DNA of 63,528 nucleotides from Prolixibacteraceae bacterium. Its GTDB lineage: Bacteria; Bacteroidota; Bacteroidia; Bacteroidales; Prolixibacteraceae. The DNA is taken from positions 1-63,528 of the forward strand of contig JANQHI010000085.1 in NCBI GenBank assembly GCA_028282705.1, read 5' to 3'. Both the position numbers and the translations under genes were made by a program. Below the pieces are notes generated by a model that had not been told where the DNA came from, made no database searches, and saw nothing but the letters and a program-made list of their open reading frames with translations. Shown here piece after piece: positions 8,119 through 19,100 of the stretch (its first letter is position 1; every line of letters starts with the position of its first letter).

Positions 8119-9114
8119 TTAAAAATACCGAGGCGAAGAAATTCTTGTCTTTAAGAAATTTAACTCATAAGAAACCATAATTTCATGGATACCATTATGA
8201 TAGCTCCTTAATTCAGTAGTTGTGAAATCAATGGCATAACCAACACGCAATTTTTTGTCAAATATCCACTGAGCAATAAAACCAAATGAATCACCAGTCC
8301 TGTAAGTTCCACCAAGCCAGAATTTTTCTTTGATCAAGAAATTGGCACTTAAATCAACTTGTGCTGGAGACCCTAATGTAGCTTTAGTAAGCATAGTAGG
8401 TTTAAATTTTAAGTCTTTGCTCAAATCAAATACATAAGCACCAGTAAGGAAAAAGTGCCTTAACTCAGCATATGATGAATAGTTATTGATATTGTTTTCA
8501 AATTTATTTTCAATCAGTTTTGGGGCAGAAGCTCCAATGTAAAAGTTCTTGGCATATAAAAATGCACCAACTCCAACATTGGGCATGAACTTCTGGTCAA
8601 CTTCACCCTGGAAATAATCATCAGGGGTGTTTTTTGAATCCAGCTTATATCTTGAAAGGTTGTTATTATAATTGGTAAACCCTCCTTTCAGCCCAAACCT
8701 GAAAGATACTTTGTTATTCAATTTTATCCTGTAAGAATAATCCACTCCAACAGTAAACCTTTTTTCCAGGCCAATTTTGTCATTCACTACAGTAACTCCT
8801 AATCCAATATTTTCTTTATTAAGAGGAGTCTGGAAAGTAAATGTCTGGCTGGTTGGGGCTCCATCAAACCCTACCCACTGTTGCCTGGTCAAAACCATAA
8901 ACCCCATGCTTTCCCATGATCCTGCATAGGCAGGGTTGACAGTTTGCAAATTGAACATATACTGAGTATACATAGGGTCTTGCTGTGCAAAGGATAACTG
9001 GCTAATAGCCATGAAAGCAAAAATAAAAAGAGTCCTGATTGCTATCAATACCCTTTGCTTTGTTGTATTGAATATTTCAAAATTGTAAAACATAACCTTT
9101 AAATTTTTAAACAC
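8119..9114 (-). CDS. PorP/SprF-family type IX secretion outer-membrane protein
   Basis: 331 residues. After a signal peptide ending SFAQ the mature N-terminus reads QDPMYTQYMFNLQTVNPAYAGS, split after NLQ, which is the hallmark of PorP/SprF. The remainder is an outer-membrane barrel with strands such as VGVDYSYRIKL and RFGLKGGF, ending in aromatic residues. SprF-type proteins deliver a partner giant adhesin (SprB in Flavobacterium johnsoniae) through the T9SS; the partner here is almost certainly the 3272-residue protein at 10106-19924. I keep the first ATG; Met8 (9093) would shorten the unusually long n-region and may be the true start. A conserved element lies upstream at 9257-9382. Confidence 0.93.
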   Translation of the reverse strand: MFKNLKVMFYNFEIFNTTKQRVLIAIRTLFIFAFMAISQLSFAQQDPMYTQYMFNLQTVNPAYAGSWESMGFMVLTRQQWVGFDGAPTSQTFTFQTPLNKENIGLGVTVVNDKIGLEKRFTVGVDYSYRIKLNNKVSFRFGLKGGFTNYNNNLSRYKLDSKNTPDDYFQGEVDQKFMPNVGVGAFLYAKNFYIGASAPKLIENKFENNINNYSSYAELRHFFLTGAYVFDLSKDLKFKPTMLTKATLGSPAQVDLSANFLIKEKFWLGGTYRTGDSFGFIAQWIFDKKLRVGYAIDFTTTELRSYHNGIHEIMVSYELNFLKTRISSPRYF

Positions 9115-9255
9115 GTCCTTAAGTGATTGAAAAATGGAAAATTGATTCCAATCCTTAAATCTTTCACCAGAAATTCTGTTTTAGTATTCAATAAAAAACC
9201 ATGAAGGTTTTTACTGAAGGTTGATATCTTTTCTATTAAATAGAACATTATGACT

Positions 9256-9382
9256 AAGTTTTGTGTATGGTCCACCTGCTTAATAGCATATTGCATGCCA
9301 TTGCAATTATTAAGTTATAATTGTCATATTATCAATAGCTTAAGGTAGTTTGAGGTTTTGATTCTTTTCCCATTATGGGAAA
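9256..9382 (-). promoter_or_regulatory. Two-part upstream element, copy A (PorP-OmpA operon)
   Basis: Part one, 9257-9300, contains AGTTTTGTGT, then GG.CCAC, then CATATT..ATGCCA. Part two is the palindrome TTTCCCATTATGGGAAA at 9366-9382. The same two blocks, in the same order and nearly the same spacing (65 versus 67 bases), occur upstream of the adhesin operon at 20710-20838. Conservation between two otherwise different intergenic regions suggests a shared promoter or operator. No TAnnTTTG box is evident, so an alternative sigma factor is possible. This is inference from repetition. Confidence 0.55.
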
Positions 9383-9518
9383 TTTTGTTAAATAATGAAT
9401 CAATATAAGACAGTTCTGCCAATGGTTTGAGGTATGTTTTAAAACAGTTATGTTGTTGGCTTACTTTCTCCATAAATAGTGGGTTATTTGCAACCTCACT
9501 ACACAGTCCTCACATGCT
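9383..9518. other. Gene-free part of the 991-base gap between PorP and the adhesin terminator
   Basis: I see no coding frame with convincing protein character here. The whole gap 9115-10105 holds the upstream element (9256-9382), repeats R1 and R2, a scrap of a dispersed GCCACAAAGG-type repeat near 9795-9835, and the adhesin terminator. No other structure stands out. Confidence 0.5.
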
Positions 9519-9598
9519 ATAAAAATATCTTCCTTGGGGAGATTTAATATTTATAAGAGGTAACTCAAACCTGCTGGAAGCCCTTTAAGGGTTTAATT
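9519..9598 (+). repeat. Dispersed intergenic repeat, copy R1
   Basis: The unit reads ATAAAAATATC, a CC..GGGG core, GATTTAATATTTATA, then TCAAACCTGCTGGAA and a palindromic core CCCTTTAAGGG followed by TTTAAT. R2, 440 bases to the right, matches it at about 90 percent by eye, and R3 (56480-56606) is a more distant inverted copy. Such short repeats with CCCC/GGGG cores are widespread in Bacteroidota intergenic DNA. Confidence 0.7.
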
Positions 9599-9959
9599 AA
9601 TGTTTCAATTTTAATACCTTAATTATAACCCGAATGATGAAATTTTGACACGCCTGTACACTATTAGCCTTTTAGGACCACTTCTTAATAACTTTAGGAA
9701 GTTTGTCAAATATATTTTCACATAAATTATAATCATTAAAATAAAATCTTGGTGAATGCTTTGTGAATTAGTGGCATTTTTAATGTAAGTCCTCTTAGCC
9801 ACAAAGGCATCAACCCACTAAGGATCACAAAAAATAAAGGCTTGACAATCAGGCACAATTAAAATTTTCTAATAGTTACTTAGGTTAAGCTCACACTACC
9901 TTTTTATTCTGTTTTATAAATATGTTGCAGGGCAAAAAAAGAATACCCAGTATTTGGTT

Positions 9960-10039
9960 CATAAAAATATCCCAGGGGGGATTTAATATTTATAGGAAGG
10001 TAATTCAAACCTGCTGGAACCCCTTTAGGGGTTTAATAT
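9960..10039 (+). repeat. Dispersed intergenic repeat, copy R2
   Basis: Same order as R1: ATAAAAATATCCC, GGGGGG, ATTTAATATTTATA, AAACCTGCTGGAA, then CCCCTTTAGGGG and TTTAAT. It abuts the adhesin terminator. R1 and R2 are direct repeats. Confidence 0.7.
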
Positions 10040-10046
10040 TATAAAG

Positions 10047-10082
10047 CAAAAAACAGGGGCTCTTTTCAGAACCCCTGCTTTC
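10047..10082 (-). terminator. Intrinsic terminator of the adhesin operon
   Basis: On the minus strand AAGCAGGGGTTC pairs with GAGCCCCTGTTT around a 6-base loop and ends in TTTTTTGC, 24 bases past the adhesin stop. Confidence 0.85.
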
Positions 10083-10105
10083 TATAAATATAATCTAAAC
10101 TATCA

Positions 10106-13100
10106 CTAATAGTTTATATAGACAGTACCTTTGACCACTTTTTCTTCATTCAAAATCAAAACAAACATATAAGTTCCAACAGGTACTTTTTCATTTCCAA
10201 CTGTCCAGTCATGTTGTGAAGTCCCATCCCAGAATGCTTCAGTTTCATCCCAAACGCTGGTGTTACCATAATTTTGTTTTTCATAGATGAGGTTACCCCA
10301 CCTGTTGAAAATAATAAGCTTTGCAGTAGGATAAAGTTCTTCAATACACTCTACTACAAAGTAGTCATGGTTACCATCACCATTTGGTGAAAATGCATCA
10401 GGTACAAACAACTCGGGGCATGGGAAGCAAGCTTCATCATATACCACATCAATATATACTGTTGCTGTACCACAGTTTTCAGGCTCATCTGCCCAGCATA
10501 TCTGGTATGTAAAGCTATCCAAACCTATGAAACCTTCATTAGGGGTGTATTCAAATGTACCATTAGCATTGAATGACAATGTTCCATTCTGCACATCCAT
10601 CTCAACCACTGGCATGGTAATTCCACTCAACAATACATCATCATTTTCCAGCACATCTTTAAAGATAGTTTCACATGTTGCCGTGAAGAAATCATCTTCA
10701 GGAGTGATTGGTGGCAATGCTTCACGTGGTTCTTCAACCAGGATGTAAACAGTTGCCTGGTCACAAGCCTGAGGTGTACCATCATCACAAACTTCATATA
10801 TATAGCTGTCAGTTCCATAGAACTCCCCATCAGGGGTGTAGGTAAATGTACCATCATCATTCAGTACAAGCTCACCATTGGATGGCCCACTGATCAGGCT
10901 AAATTGCTGGGTATGCCCTTCCGGGTCATAATCATTGTCGGCAACATTCCCCTGTATGGATTCACCCAGGTTGAACATCTGGTACATATCATCAACAGCA
11001 AAAGTTGTATTGGTATTTTCTTCATGCTCAATTTCAATGGTAACTAATGCTATATCACACAGTACTGGGTCACCATTGTCACATATTTCATATTCAAAAG
11101 TTATCACCCCTGTAAACCCTGTTTCAGGTACAAAGTTGAATGTCCCATCTGAATTAATGGTCAGTGTCCCGGACTGAGGAGGTGTTACAGGTGTTGTAGT
11201 AATGGTGATCTCATCACCATCAGGATCAAAATCATTGGCAATTAAATCACCTGTAACAGGAGTATTTATTTTCCCCCTGGTGTTATCATCAATAGCTTCA
11301 GGTGGGCGGTTTTCATTGATTTCCGGGTCTCTTACAACAGCAATAAATACAGTTGCAGTATCACATAACCCACCTGCATCACACACTTCATAAACAAATG
11401 TATCTTCACCAACAAAACCATTTTCAGGAGTATAGGTGTATGTACCATTTGAACTAATGGTTACAGACCCATTTGAAGGAGGGGTAAGCAATATAGTATT
11501 CACTGTCAGCTCATCACCATCAGGGTCTGAATCATTGGTCAGTACATTTCCTGAAACAGGTGTATCGACAGTAGTTGAATTGATATCATTTTCTGCTACT
11601 GGTGGCAGGTTAGGATCTTCAAAATAATGGATATAGACTGTGGCTATATCACAAGCCTGGTCAGCATTATCATCACATACCTGGTATGTATAACTATCTG
11701 TACCAGTGAAGCCTTCAGCAGGCACATAAGTAAACTCGCCAGTTGCAGTGTTGAATGCCTGCAAGTTCCCATTTGATGGCCCATTCAGCACAGTAAATGT
11801 TATTTGGCTATCCCCTTCAGGGTCATAGTCATTATCAGACACATTGCCAGTAATGGCATCCCCTTCAGTGGCATTGTACACATCATCAACAGCTACTGTG
11901 GTATTCTTATCATCAGGTATGTCACGGATATCAATGGTTACTACTGCCTGGTCACAAGCCTGGGGCGTGCCATCATCACAAATTTCATAAGTGAACTGGT
12001 CAACCCCAACAAAGCCCTGGTCAGGAGTATATGTAAATGTACCATCAGCATTTATGGTTACTGAACCATTTTGTGGCTGTACAATAGGTGTTGTATTCAG
12101 AGTGATATTGTCATTTTCAGGGTCAAAGTCATTCACCAATACATTTCCAGTAACAGGTGTATTTACTTTTCCTGAAGTATTGTCATTGACAGCTACCACA
12201 GTATTTGGCGTGATCACTGTAATTTCAATGGTTACAGTTGCAGTATCACACAAGCCACCATTGTCGCAAGCTACATAATCAAACTCATCAGTACCTACAA
12301 ACCCATTGCTTGGTGTGTATGTATAGCCACCATTTCCATCCAGTGTAACAGTACCATTAGCAGGGTCAGTTAACTTGGTTGTAGATAATGGGTCACCATC
12401 AGGGTCATGGTCATTGGTTAGTACATTTCCACTGACAGGTGTATTGATATCAGTAATATTAATATCATTTTCTGCTACTGGTGGATTGTTTGTATTATCA
12501 ATCACTATGGTTACAACAGCAGTGTCACACATGCCACTGGTGTTACATACCCTGTAAATAAACTCATCAGTCCCATCAAACCCATTATCTGGGCTATAGG
12601 TTACAGTGTCAGTTCCAGGGATTATGGTAACAGTCCCATTTTCAGGATCTTCTACAATTACAATGGTAGTATTATCCAGGTCATCACAATCCAGGTCATT
12701 AACCAGGATGTTGATATCAACTGGTGTATTTTCAGGAGTCTTTACCTGGTCATCCACTGCTAGTGGGACAGGAACAACTGTCACTGTCATAGTACACTCT
12801 GCAGTATTGCCTGATTCGTCAGTTACTGTCCATGTAACAATGGTTTCCCCAACAGGGTAAAAACCACTTGCATTAGCAGTGTTGTTAAAGTCATTCACTA
12901 CTGATTCTACCTCACAGTTATCATCAACAACAGGCTGCCCAACAGAGACTTCAGCTTCACAATCACTTGGTTGTGCCTCAATGGTTACATCTTCAGGGCA
13001 AGTGATTGTTGGGTTAGTATTATCCTCAACTGTTACATCTACTGTACAAGTTGAGGTATTCCCACTTTCATCAGTTACTGTAATGGTTACTACAGTTGTC

Positions 13101-16100
13101 CCTGTTGAAACTGTTGTACCAGCAGCAGGGCTTTGTGTAATAATTACATCATCAATATCTGTACAGTTTTCAATGATCTCAATATCAGGTGTAAAATCTG
13201 GAATAACAGCTTCACACTCAGCATCTGCTTCCAGTGTAATATCAGTAGGGCAAACCACATCAATGGTATTGTCCTCAACAGTAACTGTCACATCACATGT
13301 TTCAACCAGTTCATCTCCCTCAAATACCTGGATAGTAACTGAAGTGATACCCAAACCAACTACTGTACCAGCAGCAGGAGTCTGGACTATATTAAAGTTA
13401 TCCAGGTCAGTACAACTTATAGGAGTAATCTGAGGATTCAATTCAGGGACAGTTGCCTCACAGTTTTCATCCACAAATATAGTTTCATCTTCAGGGCAAA
13501 CAATTATAGTTGAATCACTGATGGTTGGGAAAATATTGAAACTGCATGAGTTGCTATTTCCTGCTTCATCAGTTGCAGTAAGAGTTACTTCAGTAGTATC
13601 AGTTATAACAGTTCCTGCAATTGGAGCCTGTGATACAACTATGTTCACAGAATCAGTACAGTTATCACTTAAGCTGCTGAATGTGTATTCAGGAACTACT
13701 ACTTCACAAATCTCATTTAGTGGGATCTCCTGGTCTTCAGGGCAATTAACCACTGGAGGGAGTGTATCCTGCAAGGTGATCATAAAGCTGCAGGAATCTA
13801 TATTTTGGTATCCATCCTCAGCATAAACCCAAACTACTTGTTCAGTACCATGCCCTTCAAGGACAGTTCCTGCTTCAGGTGACTGGGTAATGGTGATAGA
13901 ATCAACCTCTGTACAATTGTCAGTAATATCTAATCCTGACGTATAATCAGGGATTACAAAATCACAATTTTCATCCACAGCCACCAACTGGCCTTCAGGG
14001 CAGTCCAGTACAGGAGGGATGGTATCTTCAACAGTGATGGTAACTTCACATGTTTTAACCAATTCCTCAACAAGGTATACATTCAATACCACATTGTAAG
14101 TACCTACTCCAACTGTTGAGCCTGCCTCAGGTAATTGTTCCCAGTTGTAACTTTGCTGGAACTCTGAACAGCTTGCAAACAGTATTTCTGGAGATAATTC
14201 AGGAATGGTTGCTTCACAATTCTCATCCACAAAAATAGTAGTATCAACAGGACATGCAATTGAATCAAATTCCATAGCATAAGGAATAACATCAAAACTA
14301 CATGAGCTGCTGTTTCCTGCCAGGTCTTCAGCTGTTAAAATAACAGTGGTTACATCAGTTATTGCAGTTCCTGCAATTGGGTCCTGTGTTACCACAATGC
14401 TGGTTGAATCAGTACAATTATCTGATAACAAGGTGAATGTGTAATCAGGGATGATCGCCTCACAATCTTCATTCAATGGGATGCTGTCATTTGCAGGGCA
14501 TTCTACCATTGGAGGGATAGTGTCAACCAGGGTAATAGTAATGTTGCAAGAGTCTACATTGCTACATGCATCCTCAGCATATATCCATACTTCTACTGGT
14601 GACTCAGCTCCTGATACCATTGTGCCGGCTTCAGGAACCTGAGTTAGGATAATACCTTCATTATCAGTGCAATTATCAGAAACTGTGGCAACGCCTGTAA
14701 ATGATGGCAATGCCACTTCACAGTTTTCATTTAAATACAGGATGGTATCACCTCTAGCATTACAGCTGATAGCTGGTGCCAAGGTATCTTTTACAGTGAT
14801 CAACTGCACTTTTGTAATTGTGTTTTCACAATCATCAACCAGTGTCCATGTGCGCTTAATAATTATATCTTCTTCACAAGAACCATCCAGTTGCTGGTCT
14901 TCAAAAGTAGCTTCCAGCCCAGTGCTGCAATTGTCTGCCTCATCCTCTACATCACCAGTTGCCTGAACAGATGCATCATATTCACAGTTTTCATCTTTAT
15001 AAACTGTAACATCAGCAGGTACAGTAAAGGTTGGTGAAATGGTATCCATCACAGTAATGGTTTGTTCTTGTGCAGTATCATTTCCACAGGCATCAACCAG
15101 TGTCCATGTTCTTATTATAATAGTTGTACCAATACATTCTTGGTTTGGTACTTCTGTATCTTTAAATGTTGCATCCAGGTTGGTGTCACAATTATCAGCT
15201 TCATCAGTAACATCACCAGTTATATCAACTGTTGCAACAAACCCACAGGTATCATCCTTGTAGATGGCAATATCTTCAGGGACTGTAAATGTTGGATTGG
15301 TTGTATCCATCACTGTGATGGTTTGTGTACAGGTATTTGTGTTGCCTGCATCGTCTGTTGCCAGGTATGTCCTTGTCAGGGTTTCAGGGCAGGTATTGCC
15401 ATCCCACTCATCTTTCATGAACTCTACCAGTATATCATCATCACAATTGTCAGTAGCAACAACCAATGTTGAATCAGCTTCAGGGATTTCATCAATACAC
15501 TGGACTGTGATTGGACCTGGGCATACAACCTCAGGAGGGGTATTGTCAGCTGGGTATACCCAAAATGAACAACTATCACCATTCCCACTCAGGTCAGAAA
15601 CATATAATGTTACTTCAGTTGAGTCATAGATAATGGTTCCAGGTGCTGGTACCTGAAGGGTATCTAACCCACCAATGGATTCACAGCCTTCAAAAATATC
15701 AGCCATAACTTTATAATCAGGAAGGGTAAAGCTACACGTGCTGTCTAATGAAACAAACTGGTTGGCAGGACAGATAATGGTAGGTTTATCCTCATCAATG
15801 GGAGTGACTGTTATTTCACAGCTACTGCTATTTCCTGATTTGTCATATGCTGTAAAGGTTATGGTAGTTTCTGTTTCTATAATAGTTCCTGAAACAGGTG
15901 ATTGCATTATGGTATCAATAGTACAGTTGTCAGTTGCAATGACCATATTAGTATAGTCTTTTATAACAAACTCACAACTTGCATCACGATAAATATTAAA
16001 GTCATCAGGGCAAATTATTCCAGGAACAATGGTGTCTAGTACTGTCACATCAGCAATACACACATCAAAGTTACCATATTCATCATAAACAAACAGGGCT

Positions 16101-19100
16101 ACATTTTCAGGCACCTGGGCTTCATTTACAAAATCACAAGTCATGATGTTTGGAACAATTTCCAGGGTTACATCAGTACAATTGTCAAATGAGCCATTAT
16201 CCAGGTTTTTAGCATTTAAGAAGAACTGCCCGTTTTCATCCAGGTAAACAGTAGTGTCTTTACATATAGCTGTTGGGTCAATTTCATCCACAACAGTTAC
16301 AGTAGCCTGGCAAGAGTCTTTATTGCCTGCTGCATCAGTAACAACCAGCCAAACCAGTTGGTCACCAACATCCTCACAATCAAACTCTGATGGATATACA
16401 TGTTTGGCAATGTCCCAATCATTACAATTATCAGAACTACCTCCATCAACATCAGCAGCCAAAATGGTTACCTGCCCATTGGTATCCAGTTTTGCAATGA
16501 AATTTTTACAAATGGCTTCAGGTGGTATTGTATCCAACTGGTTAATGGTAATATTTTCAGTCCCTACACATTTATTGGCATCAGTTACTGTGACTGTGTA
16601 GGAGCCGATACCAAGGCCTGTGGCAGTTTGTGTTTCCTGGACTGGATTAGTATTCCATGAATAAGAGTATGGGGTTTGCCCACCAGTTACAATAGCAGTA
16701 GCTGTCCCATTCTTATCACCAGGACATTGTACATCAGTTTTGGTAATATCTACTTCCAGTTCATTGGATGATTCTTCAATGGTTACAGTAGTTGAATCCT
16801 GGCAGCCATTAGCATCAGTTACAACTACCTGGTATGTGCCCGAAGCCAATCCTGTGGCTGTGGCACCTGTTTGTTGTGGCGTGGTATTCCATACATAAGT
16901 ATATGGGGCAACTCCTCCATTGGCTTCAGCAGTTGCCGAACCAGTGGTACCACCAAAACAATCAATGTCATCTTCATCTGTTATCGTAACAGTTAAATCT
17001 TCAGGTTGTGTGATGGATATATTGTCATCAGCAGTACATCCATTTATATCAACAACCTTAACCATATACTCCCAATTCCATGCAGGTAAGCCTGTTAATG
17101 TGTCATTAGGGTAGTTCATTGCAACAGGTGCTGCAGCACCTGGGTATCTATACCAATAGAAAGTATCCAATTCAACACCTCCTGTTACATTAAATGTAAG
17201 TGAAGCTGAAGAATCACCATGGCAAAGGATGGAATCAACCAAAACTAATTCAACTTCCAGTAAGTCAGGTTCAGAAATATATATTGAATCAATTACTGAA
17301 CTACAACTTGGGCTTGGTGCCAATGGTGAAGGATTATAATTAAATACTTCAATAACATGCCATCCCTGGCTTAGGTTGGTGAAAGTTTTGGGATTCTGAT
17401 GTGGGCTTCCTTGTGAATTTCCATCAATATAGATAGAATATGCACCAGCCCCACCAAAAGCCTGTACTGTTACTTTACCATCAGAAAGGCCATTGCATGA
17501 AATATCTTTTTGAGATTTAATTTCAGTATACAAAGAATCATATTGTGAGATGGTTATAGAATCAATTGCATAACAATCATTGGTATCCCATACTTCAACT
17601 CTGTGGTTTCCTACAGGCAGGTTAGATGCTGTATTTGTAGTACTTCCATTACTCCATAAATAAGTGTATGGTGAAGTACCTCCGTTGGCATTTGCAGTTG
17701 CAGTTCCATTGTCTGCACCATAACACACTAATCTTACAGGATCAAAACTAATTGAAAGTGCATTGGTAGGTTCTTCAACTTCAATGCTATCAGTAGCAGA
17801 ACAACCATTGGCATCAGTTACTGCTACAGTGTACCAGCCAGCTGTTAAATTACTTGCAGTGTCAGTTGCAGAAGTAGCAGGGTCATTCCATAAGTAAGTA
17901 TATGGAGCAATCCCTTGGGTTGCAGTAACCCATGCTTTACCTGTATTTCCTCCATTACAAAGTACATCAGTTTTATCCAGTGTAATATCAGGAGAAGTAA
18001 CTGTTATTTTAAATTCTTCCTGATCCCAGCAATTTGGTGTTGATGCTGTTTCATCATAAATATATAATGTTACAGTATTGGAAATGGTTGTTCCTGCAAT
18101 GTATTTTGAACCAGTACCATTAGGTCCTGTAAAATAACCTGCTCTTGCAGTTAAGTTATTACCCTGTATAGTTGGTAAAACAAATGATTCACAAACTATT
18201 GTATCTGGAATATTAAACACATCAGGGGTTGGAATAACTGTAACATCAACAGTAGCACTATCAGTACAACCGTTATCATCTTCAACTACAACTTTATATG
18301 TACCTGCATTGGCACTGGTTACATTATTAATGGTTGGGTTTTGCAATAAAGAGGCAAACCCCCCAGGGCCAGTCCATGCCCATGATGAGGTGGCAGAACC
18401 ACCAGTTTCTGAAAGCTCCAATGTTGTACCTTCACAAACAGGGCTGTTGCTGCTGGCTGTTACTGTAATATCACAACATTCAGGAATGGTAAATTCAGTG
18501 GAATCAGAAATAGAAAGCTGGCAGCCACTTGTGCCAGTGTATGTCCTGGTTACCACCCCTTTCACTATTTTCCCACTATTGCCAGCACAATTTCCACCAG
18601 GGATTGTAAAAGTCCCTGATTGCTGGCTTGAAGTACCCACATAATTATTATCTAAATAAAACCTCCATTCAAATGACTCCTGGGCAGAAGAGCAGCCTTC
18701 AGTTTCGTTTATAGTAGCTGAATAGTTAATGCCACAGCTGCAACTGCTTTGTTGGGTAAGTGTCATCCCAGTGATCTCAGCACAAGGAACACAAACAGTT
18801 GGGTTTGTAAAATTTGCATTGGTTTGGGTACATTGTGAATTCTCATAAGTTATTGTTGATGTACTTGGAGTTTCAGTTCCACAAGTACCATTATTTGCTT
18901 CAACAATATAAGCTAAAGTATCTGTTTCATCATAAATATAGTCAATATTCCAGGTTATAACCTGCCCGGTTTGTGTTGCAGTACCTTTGCTTTCTGATAT
19001 TGAGCTTGAAACAATGCTGAATCCAGGGTCAACAGTTTCAGTGATGGTTGCATCTTTAGCAGCCCAAACCAACTGGTCAGATATTTGGTTGTAGATGCCT

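Noticed and set aside
9099-9296. Minus-strand 65-codon frame upstream of PorP
   Set aside because: Overlaps the PorP start and the conserved upstream element; no recognisable domain.
12879-13433. Plus-strand 184-codon open frame inside the adhesin
   Set aside because: Exact antisense of the HYR modules; Ser/Val-rich translation is a by-product of Thr/Asp-rich coding on the other strand.
15264-15629. Plus-strand 121-codon open frame inside the adhesin
   Set aside because: Antisense shadow; no protein-like motif. Other plus-strand frames at 10.5-19.6 kb are the same.
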